Of a stretch of 64,000 nucleotides of DNA, positions 30,589 through 42,841 are shown one piece after another. The stretch spans positions 4,250 to 68,249 of the forward strand of contig BRYA01000044.1 in the NCBI GenBank assembly GCA_030267965.1, read 5' to 3'. A program made the position numbers and the translations under genes. The notes beneath the pieces were generated by a model. That model made no database searches. It had not been told where the DNA came from and saw only the letters and a list, made by a program, of their open reading frames with translations. The DNA is from Triparma columacea (taxonomy: Eukaryota > Sar > Bolidophyceae > Parmales > Triparmaceae). How positions within the stretch are numbered: the stretch's first letter is position 1; every line of letters begins with the position of its first letter.

Positions 30589-32174
30589 TTAATACTTGGC
30601 GTGGCATGAGCTGCACGTCACCTGTTCCTCGTAGACAGCGTGTGCGGCGTGGTGAGCGTCGTGGTCTCCCGCTCCTGGTGCTCCGTGCCTCTCCATGCTC
30701 AGGAGCGGTATGACTACGCCCGCCTCCGCCATGATTTTCTTGACGTCCTGGGTGAGGTGGTGGACGAACCACATGACGGCCTCGTGGCAGTGCCCGTCCC
30801 TCCTGACGCGGTGGGCGACGTGATCGTCGTCGAGGTCCTTCATGAGATCGGTGAGGCCGGCCCAGTCCTTCTCAATGTCGTCCCACTCCTTCCTCATCCT
30901 CCTGTTGTCGTCAACTCCCTGGTAGACGTCGTCGAACTTGGACTCCCTCGCGAGGTAAAGCATGGCCTGGAGCTGCTGGAGCTCCACGGTGGACCACTCG
31001 TCGCAAGCCCTGGTCGCAGCGTCGCCCTCTTCGAGCCAACCGTTTAGGACGGCGCTCATCTCGGCGAAGTCCTCGCCCCTATATTCGTCCCTGGGGACAG
31101 GCTCGACGGCCCTGGCCATGTCACTCTCTAGAATAGCCTTGGCAGAATCTTCGTCCTCGTTGTTGTAACCGTCATCGTCGCACTTGATCCTGAACAAACT
31201 TCCTCCCTTCTTGCACTCGGGGGGAGGGTCCTCAAACAAGCTCTGGTCCTGCTCTCCCCCAACGTAAGACCCCTCGGGGAAGACCTGCAGGCCGTTGAAG
31301 GGCTGCCACATCCTGATGATCTCCCCTGTTTCCGGGTGACTCCACAAGTGGTGGGGTCCGAACGCGAAATGCTCCAGCTCCATCTCCCTCCCAGTGTACT
31401 CGATCCCTATGTTCTCCCTGCCAATGTAGAACATCTGCTTGGTCCAGTCGGGGTTAACGGGGTACATAAATTCCTTGCCGGAGGCACCTCCCTCCCTGAC
31501 CTTGGAGCAGATGCACTGCTTGACCCCGGCGGCGTACCAGGGGAACTTGTTGACGATCCAGAAGTTTGTGTCTTTGTGGATGATCTTGGAAGTGATGTTA
31601 CCGACGACGGTCTGGGAGTTAAGGTCGAACCTGAGGGCCCCGGAATCTCCCCCGACATCGTAGTACTGCTCCCCGAAGTCAGGCCTGTAGCAGAGCTCCC
31701 CAACAGAGTCGTTAGAGGGGATGACGGAGAAGCAGAAGGGGTCCGTCTTTTTTCCAATCAAGACCTCGAAGTAAGGCTTAACGGACCAGCTCTCACCCCA
31801 GACGGGGCGGACGGGGTCGGAGGCGGCGGTGGCGTTGGAGATCACCTCGCAGGAGGTCAGGGTTATCTCCTCATTCTTATCACCAGTGGGAATACCACCG
31901 ATGCCTTCACAAGGACCGCAGGGGGGGTCGTAGTCGGTGTGGTCGCTGTTGTGGTGACGTTGGCGGGGAGTGAGATGGGTTGAGTGGGGGGATCAGGGGG
32001 AGGGGGGGAGAGAGAGGAAGATATGGAAGGCCACGACCTAAGTAAAGGTGATGGGGGGCGAAATACCACTTACCAGCGGCGTAGACGGTCCCATTCGTGA
32101 GGGTTGCCATCAGCACCATCACCCGCGGCGACGGAGACGGCCATGGTCGCAATAAGTATCATCTTGCGCATCAT
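30589..32174 (-). CDS. Secreted protein of unknown function with a C-terminal CxxCH motif
   Basis: Exons 32174-32074 and 31945-30589 give 485 aa. It starts with a signal peptide (MMRKMILIATMAVSVAAG). The mature part begins with CDHTDYDPPCGPCEG, has an aromatic- and Gly-rich middle (WIVNKFPWYAAGVKQC, EHFAFGPHHLW, WQPFNGLQVFPEGSYVGG) and an acidic helical region (WLEEGDAATRACDEW). It ends HAVYEEQVTCSSCHAKY, where CSSCH fits the covalent haem attachment signature. Several His-rich patches (DGHCHEAVMWFVHH, DHDAHHAAHA) could bind metal or haem. No family recognised. Confidence 0.8.
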
Positions 32175-32787
32175 TGTTAAGTAGACGATTTTGTTTGGCT
32201 GGAGTGGTGGTTCAAGGAAAGAGTTCTTTCCTGGATTTGTTGATGTCAGTCTCCCCAGAAATATTTTAGGGGGTTATGATATGGTAAGCACAAACTTTGC
32301 GCTAAAAATAATTTATGGCTTGAGACTGACATGTGATTTATTGCGAGCATAACGCAAACGCTTTGACGAGGAACGCTTGTAAGCTTCCAGACCCTTTTCT
32401 GAATGCTTCTAATATTATGAAAATATGGTTACTTTCGGTCGCATAATTGCATGACACACAGAAAGTTATATGGTTGATTGATCGGTATATTTCTTTTTAC
32501 TGGACGCCTTGCTTTGTACTTGGAATAACGACCACATTTTGACAAAGTGGATTGGGAAAGAGAGAGAAGAGGAGCATTTCGACATATCAGTAAAGCCAGG
32601 ACCTTAGCAAGAATATCTGGCCCTCAACTTCCACCTCCACATCTTCACTGAGTGTTCTGTCGAGCTAGTTGTCCCTTTTCACCTTTTCCGCCTTTTCCCC
32701 ACCTTTTCAATACACCTCGCACTCCTCGATCTCTCATTGCCCCCTTTTGTGTCTCATTCTTCGTCATCAACTATTAGAAATACTATC
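32175..32787. other. Divergent intergenic region
   Basis: Moderately AT-rich DNA between the secreted-protein and RAV1 genes, pyrimidine-rich near 32680-32760. No gene or repeat recognised. Confidence 0.5.
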
Positions 32788-35700
32788 ATGACGTCATCAA
32801 TTATAATACCATTACTTATACCATCATCTATATCATCATTAGACACGTCAATAGTTTTATACAATCTCCTACAAGCAAAACTCGTCAATCCCACTATTAA
32901 CATATCATGTTCTCCCTCAACAAAATGTTACGATACGCTCATCCCTACCGAGCATGGTTGGATTGCTCTCTCCTCCAACGTCGACAACCATCACAACCAT
33001 CAGGATGTCTCTTCCTCCTCATCATCTTCCAAATCATCTTCCCAATCTATTTTCACTCTCATTGACGGGGAGAACTACACAACCATCAACGGAAGGTACA
33101 TATCGCATTCCCCGGTCGGAGTGTATTACGTCGTTGGCGAGACGCTCTACGTCATAAGGCCGGGCGGTGGTATTAGGGAGGGGTGTCCAATAATCGGCAG
33201 CATCAAGGGTAGGTGCGGGGTTTGGTGGTCCCGGGGCTCGGGCTCGTCAGACCAGGACGAGCCGCCGGCGGAACGGGCGGGGGCGGAGACGCCGGAAGGG
33301 GAGACGATTTGGTGGGAGGACGTGGAGAAGGGAGTCGTACTAAAGCTCAACCCTGATGGGCAGGTCGAAGAGTGCGGTCCAGAGGACGAGGAGTTCCAGC
33401 GGCCACCAGACTTGCACGGTAAGGGAGTTGAGTTCGTTCACGCCGGTACCGTGGAGGGTATGGACTGCACGAGCTACAAGGACTACACCGTCGAGGTATC
33501 GAAAAGGGAGGGGGGGCTGGTCGTCACTGTGGAATGGGAGACCGGGGAGATGCAGCGAACTTTCGTCTCCTCGTCTTCCTCAATAGTCGAGAAGAGCTAC
33601 AGATCCCCAGATTTGGTTCCCCTCTCCCGCAACGCCTGGATAGACGGTGACTCCGTCGTTGTTTGGCGTGGCATGGCATGCGACAGTGCTCCCAAGGGCG
33701 ACGACGACGACGACGATACAACGGGGAGGGACTACAGCTTCTGCATAACGCCGGGGGCCCAGGGTCTCAGGTACCAGTGCAACGTCGCGGAGGGCCTGTA
33801 CGAGCTGGACGGGGACAACGTCGTGGTCAAGTCTGAGAGGGAGGGGATCGAGGTGGGGGACAGGTGGATAAAGAGCCTGGGAGAGGGGAGGGAGGAGTTC
33901 GAGAGGGACGAGGGGGGGTGGGAGGGACAGGAGGGGGTGGAGGGGATGGAGGTCAGGAGCATAGGCGGAAGACTCGCGAGCGGGGAAAGCTGGGACGAGG
34001 CGGGAATCAAGAGCGCGGTTGAGAGATGGGAGGGGGAAGCGAAGGGTTGGAATGCCGGGGATGGTGGCGTGTGGAGGGAGATCAACGGGAAAGTCGAGGC
34101 AAGGATTTGGGGCGGGGATGGGTGGAGGATCGTTGGGGAACTCGAGGGAGGGGGGGTGGAAAGCATCGATTTTGTAACGGGGGTAGTTAGGGGGGGGGGC
34201 AAGGTTGGAAGGATTGGATGGAAGGGAGGTATGATTGAGGGGGATGTGGACGTTTACAAGGAATGTGAAATAGGAGAAAACGGGGGGGTTGTGGGATTCA
34301 AGTCGGACCCAGGGGAGGAACCGGACTGGAAAAGTTGGAGGGAGGAGATGGACAAGGGGGAGGGCAATGAGGGGTTCAAGAAGAGAATCAGGAAGGATGA
34401 TATGATGGAGAAACTCTCAAGATTCGGTGGCGAGAACAAACCGCAAACTAGCGACGACGAAGATCTCATGGATGAAACTACCTTTGACATAAGCCAGGAG
34501 GCTCCTGGGAACGTCCTCGTGACTCTTTACGGGTTGAAGGATCAATCCAATGCCATATCATATTCTAAGGCCAGCCTTCTCAACTTCCTGGTGTACTCCC
34601 CGGGTCTCTGGGTCAAGGACGTCGAGGAACTCAAGCGGATGATGGTAGACGTGGGCGGCGAGTGCTTCAGAAGGACCAAAGACCTCAGGATCGTGGCTCT
34701 GCTTTACATTGCGGCGGGGAAGAAGGATGTGTTTCTCACGCTTGCCAAGACTGACAGGGGAGGGGACGGGTCTAAGATAGGGAAACTCCTGGGGGGTGAC
34801 CTCGAGGGAAAGAAGGCGCAGCTAAGCAAGAATGCGTACTCTCTCATGTCGAAGCGAGGTGAGAATGTTGCGAGCGTCGGAACAGAATGAGCCCTCCCTT
34901 TACCTTACAACTAACGCAATCTTTCTTCACAGAGTACCTATTTGCCGCCGCCGTCTTTGTGGCAGGTGGAATGCTCACTACTGCGGCGGACATTCTCGTG
35001 AATAGGTGCGGAATGGGGGGTCTCGCCGCGGCCGTTGTCAGGGCCGTGGAGGGAGGGGTTAGCGACGGAGGCAGGAAAGTTATGGAGAATGTCAAGGGGG
35101 GGATGGGCAAGCTGTGGCTAGGAGAGGGGGAGGAGGGGAGGAAGGAGGTTATTATGGAATGCGAGGACGCAAGGAGAAAGGTTGAGCAAGGGGTGGCAGG
35201 GAGAAGAGAGATGACGCAGATTAAGTTTGCAAGCAAGGCGGGGGGGATTGTAGGTTGCGGGAAGGTTTGGTGTAGAAGGGAGAGAATTGAAGGAGCAAGG
35301 TGTCTGGGTGGGAAGGGATTGGCATCTGAAGGTATTGCTGTTTTGGAGGGAGTGGGTGAGGAGGTGGATCCTTTCGATGGATTAGCACATGGCAATGGAA
35401 ACGACAATGGCAACAGAGCAAATGGATTCCCAAGTCAGAAATACACGCCGGCGGTTGCTTCAGATCCCATGGCTGCTGGCAGCTCGATCTTCGACGACTT
35501 TGGTGGCCCTCCTCCTAAACCTACCCCAGCCCCTGCTGTTGACCCAATGGCTGCTGGCAGCTCGATCTTCGACGACTTTGGTGGCCCTCCGCCTAAACCT
35601 ACCCCAGCCCCTGCTGTTGACCCCATGGCTGCTGGGAGCTCTATCTTCGACGACTTTGGTGGTCCTCCTCCGAAACCTACGCCAGCCCCTGCTGTTGACC

Positions 35701-38585
35701 CCATGGCTGCTGGGAGCTCTATCTTCGACGACTTTGGTGGCCCTCCGCCTAAACTCCCCAACCCCACTTCAACCGCTAAGTCGCCAAAACCTCCCCCGCC
35801 ACCAACTTTGATCACACCGACTCCCCCTTACCCTCTCTTACCACCGTGCATTACCGTCCTCTCTCCTTATGATACCCCGTGGTACAAGGACCTTCTCCTT
35901 CATCATCTCGCTGCGACGTCAATCCGAAACTTTGTCTGCGCCTCCATTAAGCCATGGCTTGACGGTGGCGTGGAAAATGTCCACGGGGTTTACATGGAGG
36001 GTGGGCTACCTGAGGACCATGTGTCTGGGGAGCTAGACAGGCTGTGCTCCGCTCACTCCTTAACTCCCTCGGTCGTCATCTCCCTGGCAGCCTCGTCGTG
36101 TAAGGGGACAGAATCGACCCTCGCCTCCCTGCTCCTGTACTCTGCGGTCGAGGACGCTGAGAAGGTTGAGGCGATCATAAGAGACAACGCACAGTCTGCC
36201 GTGCTCGCGGTCCAGACTGAACTTTTCGGCAAACCCTCCAAAGAAGAGGAGTGGAAGGCCCTTGCCCTCCAGATGGAGCTCTTCCTCTTCCACACCCGCA
36301 GCCACGATCCTCTCCCTCCCTCCCTCTCATCAGTTGCTACCCTTTCAGTGCGGCTGTTTCTTCTTCTTGCCTTCTACCCCTGTAAGGACTGGTACGGCCT
36401 CGACCTCCTCCTCACGAAGAAGGTCGACTGCGCGGGCGATGAAGATGAGGCAGAGAGAGAGAGCACGAGGTCTTCTTTCGCTCTTCACATGATCACATCA
36501 GATGGACAAGACGACTTCAAGTCCTCGGACTCGGTGGAGGAAAAGCTTGGGAGGGGAGGCGGCTGGCAGTTTCTGCAGGACGTGGACCGAGAAGAAGCCG
36601 AGCAACTCCTTGTGGAGTGCGAACACATCGGGAGTTGGTTAATCCGGCCAAACAGAGAGGACCCTGACGTCTTCTCCCTCTCATTCCTCTCGGAGAGCGG
36701 GCCTCAGCACGCTGTCATTAGGCTTGAGCAAGGTGGTTTTAGGTGCGGGTCTTACGGGCCGTTCCCCAAGCTCTGGGGAGTCCTTGAGAAGATTTCGTCC
36801 CTCCTTCCAACCCCTCTCGACTTCGATCAAAGCGACTTCGACCTGACGGAGAGCAGAAACAGCGTGAACAAGGGCTGGAATCAACCGAGTCCGAGTGCCG
36901 GGTTATTCAGGGGGCTGGGGATGAGGAACGGTCACACAGGGGTCGTCAACCTTGGAGTCCATGCCCCAGAAGCCGGGAAGGCTCCTTCGATATCTGCGAC
37001 CGAGTCCATGTCTCAGTCTTTCGACAACCTCGACAACGTCCACACAGTGATGCTTGACTACCTCATTATCCAAAGGCTCGCCGTCCAGGTCTTCTCCATC
37101 CACCTCGCAGACTCCGTCCCCACGTCCTACTACAACCCCAGCATGGACGACAGTTCGGGTTACTCCACTCCCACATCGTGGCTCAACCCCCTCAGGCGGG
37201 CCCTGGTTGAAGCCGAGTGCAGGGTCCGGACCGAGCTGTCGTTCGGGGGTAACGCCGAGCTCACTTTGAAGGCACGGGGCGTTTCGATCGGGCCGGCGGG
37301 GTCGATTGAAGATGAGGACGGGTACGAGGTGGAGGTGTCGAGGACCTCGCCGAGGGGTGACGTCGTGGCCCCCACTTGGGAGCGTGGGGACGACCTTATT
37401 GGGAAGATGATGGAGAGGAGAAAGGGGGGGAATGCCGTTGCTTTTAGGCCTTACAAGGCAGCGGGTGAGGGTGTAAAAGGCAATGTAATCGTCGTGTTGT
37501 TCTCGGAGAAGGACGGGGCAGAGTGGCTTATTAAGGAGGGGAGGGAAGAGTGGTGGCCCAGCAAGACCGTTGAGCCTACCACGAAGGACGCCGTAGCGCA
37601 CCTGCGGCTCCTCGCGTCACGGCGGGTCACCGAGGAGGTCGGACCGAAGTCCGAGAGCTTCCCTGTGTCCCTGACGCTCATGTCAGACAAGGGGGAGGAC
37701 GTGTTCTCCTCGTGGCTGGGAGCGGGGGGGGAGGAAGAGGCCGTCAGGTACAGGGTCGTGGACCCCTGGGAGGTGTCGGGCTTCACGAGCTCGAAACTCG
37801 TGCCGGGGTACTTGGGGAGGAACCACTACGACTCACTGACGAGCCAAACTACGTACGGGAGGTTCGGGCAAGCGGGACTGGGGAATAGGGTCGAGGAGGA
37901 TATCAGGTTACGATGGGGCGTAGGCGGCGCGAGGGTCTGGACATGTTTAAACGGTAACGACAGGCTCGAGAGCAGCATAAAGTCGCTGTCTTCCGGCGGG
38001 TTGGCGTCTACCGACAAGGACGGGTACCTCTCCTCCATCTCTACGCACGTGTACAGGAACACGGTGTTCTCGCTGATATCATCCGCGACACGCTTCATAG
38101 CTGTGGTGCAGGTGTCGCTGCTGGACTTCAAGAACCTCGGTCCGTCCCCCCCCAGCGGTAGCTTGACTGTGTACTCCATAATTCGGCTCCGCAGGAGGGG
38201 CAGCAGGGCGCCCATGAACAACAGGGGTCGCAGCAGGGACGCGGTCGTCACTGACCCCGTAAAGGTCGGGGGAGGTGGGGGTTGGGGTACAAGCGCGAAC
38301 TTCAGGTTCCCGCTACCAGAGGGAACCAGCGAGAGGACGCTCACGAGCTTCAGCGGGAGCACGGAAGGACTTTTCAAGGGACCACCGACCACCCTCTGCA
38401 TGAACGTTTACGAGAAGAGGTCCATCTTGGGGGATTGCTTAATAGGAAACGCGGAAGTTAAGCTGGAGGGGAACTTAAGGGGGGGGGGAGAGCAGTGGGA
38501 GAACTGGGAGGCTGTCGGGAAGGAGGGATGGTTCGCCAAGATAAGGGTGGGGTTGAGGTTCGAGGTTATGAGGATCACAGGATGA
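32788..38585 (+). CDS. RAV1: Rav1/DMXL-like V-ATPase assembly factor with tandem DDFG repeats and an SH2-like domain
   Basis: Exons 32788-34858 and 34933-38585 (phase 1) give 1907 aa. The region around the splice joins NVLVTLYGLKDQ, KNAYSLMSKREYLFAAA, FVAGGMLTTAADILVNR and LAAAVVRAVEGG, the conserved C-terminal module of Rav1/DmX proteins, which promote V1-V0 reassembly of the V-ATPase. After it come four copies of a 26-residue repeat containing SSIFDDFGGPPPK (residues about 868-965). Next is an SH2-like domain at about 1235-1320: WQFLQDVDREEAEQLL, GSWLIRPN with the phosphotyrosine-binding Arg, FSLSFLSESG, GGFRCGSYGPFP. A long unrecognised C terminus follows. The start is the first ATG; an in-frame TTG lies 51 nt upstream. 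Confidence 0.8.
35463..35756 (+). repeat. 78-nt coding tandem repeat, four copies (last partial), in RAV1
   Basis: Copies begin at 35463, 35541, 35619 and 35697. Each encodes DPMAAGSSIFDDFGGPPP followed by a Pro/Ala-rich spacer. The copies are nearly identical in DNA, which suggests recent expansion. Confidence 0.95.
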
Positions 38586-38706
38586 GAGAGGCGGACGGGA
38601 GGGGAGGAGGAGGGAAGGAGGGTGCTGGACGTTTAAGTGTTGTACTTGTTGGATTCATGAGCGTCCTCTATTTCTCTATTCTTTCTACCTTTTACCCACA
38701 CGCCCC

Positions 38707-39672
38707 TCAAATCTTGACAGGCTCCTTGATCCAAACGTAGATCTCCCCTCCCCTCTCAACTAGCGGGCTGACCTCTTCCCCCCCCCCCTCAACTTTCCTC
38801 CGTTTCCTCTCGCTCCCTGGGGAACCGTAATCCTCCTCCTTCCTTCTCATGGCCGAGCACCTCTCCCCAACTTCCCTGCTAACCCTCTCGTTCACGTTGA
38901 ACGCCGCCGCGCTCTTCTGAACCCACACCTCGAATTTCTCCCAGTCCCCCCTGAGCCGTCCGTACCTCACCTCGCTGCACTCGTAGTGGTCGGATATTAG
39001 CCTGAAGAGCGTCGCGGTTGACACGAACGTGTTCCTGCACTCCCTAGGAACACCCGCGACCTCAACCCTCGTAACTGCGGAGGTTGTAGGGTCGACGGCC
39101 GTCACGAGGCAGACCTTCAGCTTCTGGTTAGTGGGGGGGGGGGAGGTTGAGGAAGGGGAGAAACGTAAGAAACCCTTCTCCCCAACACGGCCGAGGGAGG
39201 TGCCCCATGAGATGGGGGGAGGGGGGAGAGATCCTAGTGCGCAGGTTGACGAGCGGTAGATAACGTGTTCGAACGTGTTGTCGGATGGAATGATAGGGTC
39301 TTTGACGACCTTGAGCTTGACGTAGACGCCGTGGCGGTTGCCGAGGTTGGAGAGACCGAATGTTTGGATCTGGTGTTGGATGTTGGCGGGAGGGGGGTAA
39401 GGGGGCGTAGATATTATCAAGAAGGACTCTAGCATCACGTCCCTGTTGAGAGTATGTCTCATCAGCCATATCTCAACCGTTGCGGCTGGGGCTGTGGAGT
39501 TGGAGATGAGCCAAGAAGATATGGAGGACATCTCCTCAGTGCGCAAAGGTGTTGGGGAAGAGGGGGCTATGATACAATCGAGGAGATCAATTGCTGTCGT
39601 GGTGAGGAATGTAGAAAATGCCCGGCGTGCAAGTTCATTTGGTGGAGATATTGGTGAACATATTGTTGACAT
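38707..39672 (-). CDS. Unrecognised protein, 321 aa
   Basis: Single exon from the ATG at 39672 to TAG at 38707, convergent with RAV1. The middle has ordered-looking beta-rich sequence (DVMLESFLIISTPP, GVYVKLKVVKDPII, LKVCLVTAVDP, WEKFEVWVQKSAAAF), followed by a basic cluster (SERKRRKVEGG) that could be a nuclear localisation signal. The layout loosely resembles a HORMA-type fold but I see no decisive motif. Confidence 0.6.
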   Translation of the reverse strand: MSTICSPISPPNELARRAFSTFLTTTAIDLLDCIIAPSSPTPLRTEEMSSISSWLISNSTAPAATVEIWLMRHTLNRDVMLESFLIISTPPYPPPANIQHQIQTFGLSNLGNRHGVYVKLKVVKDPIIPSDNTFEHVIYRSSTCALGSLPPPPISWGTSLGRVGEKGFLRFSPSSTSPPPTNQKLKVCLVTAVDPTTSAVTRVEVAGVPRECRNTFVSTATLFRLISDHYECSEVRYGRLRGDWEKFEVWVQKSAAAFNVNERVSREVGERCSAMRRKEEDYGSPGSERKRRKVEGGGEEVSPLVERGGEIYVWIKEPVKI

Positions 39673-40096
39673 CTAATCTAAAAGGGTCGATAATATCAGG
39701 GTAGAGAGTATCAGGGTCAACAAAGGGTCAAAAGGGTCAACAAAGGGTAACGTCTCTCTGTCGGTGGGAGACTTGGTGGTATTAGAGAATTTAGATATAG
39801 TAAGGGGGTAGAAGTGGGGTAAAAGTTGTGTTTATGAGCTATTGAGGTTCATATGAAGGTTTGTGTTGAGGTCAAGAGAGCGTAGCGTTGTTTAGTTGTT
39901 GTGATTTATGAGGATTTTGGATTTCAAGAAGAAGTCTCCTTCGAGTCGAAATTGTCCTCGAAATGTCAGCAGGTCGATCCCTGAAATCTTCCCCAACTCA
40001 TTTTCTCATCCTTACAGCACTTTTGTACGTTTATACTGCAAAGCTGCTTCCTAAATATACCCTATATACTCCCTCTCTCCTCCACTTCTCCCAAAT
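39673..40096. other. Divergent intergenic region
   Basis: Contains short AGGGTCAAMAAAGGGT repeats at 39680-39750, close to the unknown gene's start. Nothing else recognised. Confidence 0.5.
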
Positions 40097-42551
40097 ATGC
40101 TTCAATCAAAATATCTCCATGTCGCTGTCATAGGATTGTTTTCCTTTCTCATCTTTCTCCCTCTCACTACGCCTTTCATCTCCCATCCTATGACTCTATA
40201 TTATCCTACTATGACATTTCATTCTCCCGCTGCTTCGATGATATCACCAGCCTCCAAATCGACAGCCTTAAATGTTAGAACCAAGGCAGGAACAAAGTCA
40301 GGAACAAAGTCAGGAACAAAGTCAGCCTCCCTTGTACCTCCTTCCAAGTTGCTTGACCATCTTAGAAGCCTCCCTCTGGACGAGGACTCCTTCAAGCACT
40401 TCGATGAGTATGAGAGGCACTTCAAGGTTAAGGGGTACAAGGAGGGGGGTTATAAGGGGAAGGGGGGCAATAAGGGGAGGGGAAATAGGGGAGGGGGGGT
40501 TGATAGGGAGGTAATATGCCTCAATATTGTGCTGGAGAAGACTAGCAGGTTACGGAAGGATCCAAAAGTGTGAGTTTAGGGGGCGCAGGGGAAATAATGT
40601 CCCATACCATTCTAACCCTCCTCCCCCCCTTTCCCCCCCCCCCTCCTCCCTCAGATACGAAAGAGGTTCCGCCCTCTTCCTCTCTTCCCTCCCTCTCTCA
40701 GTAAACGAGTACACCGTAACATCCTACCTAAAGTTTATAAACACCCACTCCCCCACCCCTCACCTCGACGCCAAGCTTATATCCTCCTCCCTCCTCTCCC
40801 GCTCCTGGCCCTCGGTCCGCCCCAACGGCGTGGTCATCAGCATGATAATGAACACTCTCAGCCGGCACTACACGTCCAACCCACAGGGAGGCGACTCCTC
40901 CGTGTTGGAGGGAACACTCATGGACCTCCTAAAGGTCCTCGACCATAGGCAGGACGGAGTTGGGGGGTTCAACGTCCTCCTGAAGTTCTTTGTGAGGAGG
41001 CTGGACAAGAAGGCGGTTGAAGGGGTAGTTAAACGGATGAGGGAGATGGGGATAAAGAATGACAAGTTCACAGTGAGCACGTTGGCGACATTCCTGGTTA
41101 GGACAAACGGGGAGGGGGAGATCAAGGAGAACGTGGAGAGGCTGGTGAAGGAGATGGAGGAGAATGATATTAGATGGGACGACGGTGAGCAGCCAACACA
41201 CCCTAAAACCCCCCACCCGACCCAAACTCACACCCCGTTACAGAACTCGGGTCGATATTCGTGCGCTCCACCCTCCTCTATCCCCCGGGCACCGGGGGCG
41301 GGTCAGCGGCCTTATCATACAGCTCCAAGATGACAGCCTACGGTCTCGCCGTCCCTCCCTCAACCCACGGCGACGTTGTAGAGTCCCTTTGCAGAGACGG
41401 GTCACTAACGAAAGCGATTGAGTATTATAGGTCACACAAGTCATCTAACACGTGTGGGTCACTCATCAGGGGAGTCGCGGAGAAGGGCAAGTTCGAAATC
41501 GCTCTCAAGGTTTTCGAGAATTTCAAGGAAACTGATGAATCTGAGTTTGTTTATTCAGAGATAATCAAGGCAGCCGGTGATGAGTGCAAGAAGGCCATGG
41601 TCGGTGAAGGTTCTTGGGAGGAAAGGTTGTCCAAAGCAGCCCAAGTCTCCGGCTTCGCTGCTTCAATCTTTGACTCCATCCCTCCCGCCTCCCCGTTCAA
41701 GAACGTTGTCGTTTGCAACTCAATGATACGATGCTACGGAGAGGCCCACCTCGTCTCCTCCGCGTTCGACGTCTACGCGGGGATGAAGGAGGCAAATGTG
41801 GAGCCGACGATGGTCACGTTCGGGTCGCTGGCAGCGGCGTGTGAGAGGTGTGGAGCGATCGAGAGGGTGGGTGTGCTCCTAGAGGAGTTGAGGGACATGG
41901 GTCTCGCACCTAACGAGTTCGTGTACGGGAGGTGAGACGAAATTTAGAGAGGAGCTGGCGTAATCGTGGGCTTGACTAACCCAGTCGCTCGTCGCTTCTT
42001 CTCTCCCCCCCCCCCCCCCACACACACACAGCACCATCGGGGCGTTCAAGAAGAAGGGAAAGTGGAGGAAGGCGGTGAACTTGCTAAACAAGATGGCTCG
42101 GAGCGACGAGCTGGTCGTCACGACGTCGACATTTAACGCCGTGCTGTCCGCCTGCGCTGAGGGGGGGGAACTGGAAAGCCTCATGCAGATTTGGAAGGTC
42201 ATGAAGGAAAAGGGAAGCAAGGAAAAGGAGAGCAGGCCGAACATTCAGACCTTCAGCATCGTCATCGAAGCGCTCTGTAACGCGAAGCAGCCTAATCAGG
42301 CTTCGGAAATCATCGTCGAAATGGCGGAGTGGGGCGTGCCTTGCACCACGGATATCTTCACACAGGTCGTCACCAGCTGCGAGAGGGAGAGGCAGTATCG
42401 CAATGCCCTCAAGGTGTATGCGGCCATGAGTGATGCGGGAGTCAAGTACTATGAGATTGGCGTGCTTGACTTGGCCCTCAAACGAATGCTGAAGGTCGTC
42501 AAGAATATTGCAGACTTTGATTTTGACGTGACTGATTTATTGGGACTTTAA
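40097..42551 (+). CDS. Pentatricopeptide repeat (PPR) protein, probably organellar
   Basis: Exons 40097-40569, 40655-41184, 41244-41931 and 42032-42551, phases consistent, give 736 aa. PPR proteins bind organellar RNA with helical hairpins of about 35 residues. Clear repeats: NSMIRCYGEAHLVSSAFDVY followed by VEPTMVTFGSLAAACERCG, TFNAVLSACAEGGELESLMQ, PNIQTFSIVIEALCNAKQPN, and TDIFTQVVTSCERERQYRNA. The hydrophobic leader (HVAVIGLFSFLIFLPLTTPF) suggests a signal-anchor or complex-plastid leader; organelle choice is uncertain. A short GTKS repeat (three copies) lies near residue 60. The first two exons carry a basic Gly/Lys-rich segment. Confidence 0.85.
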
Positions 42552-42591
42552 GCTTTGTGGAGGCTTTTCCGTAACGTGTCAAAATAGCAAA

Positions 42592-42626
42592 TTGTTGTTG
42601 TTGTTGTTGTTGTTTTGTTGTTGTTT
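42592..42626. repeat. (TTG)n microsatellite
   Basis: About eleven TTG units with one interruption, in the 3' region of the PPR gene and 5' flank of TRM1. Confidence 0.9.
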
Positions 42627-42841
42627 ATTAGCTTGCTTGGTCTTCCAAGCGTGAGAAGTCCCGTTCCCACAGAGCCTTTCAGCCTTTTCAGCCTCCCCAT
42701 CTCCACAGCCAAGAAAAGCACCCAAAACTGCTTGGTGAAACCACGGCGCTTTTACCCCTTCGTTTCGCTCTCAGAAGAGTCCCCCCGTCCTCTCTCTCCG
42801 TCCTCCGTTTTTCTCAGCTTCGAAGCTTCAGCAGTGAAAGT

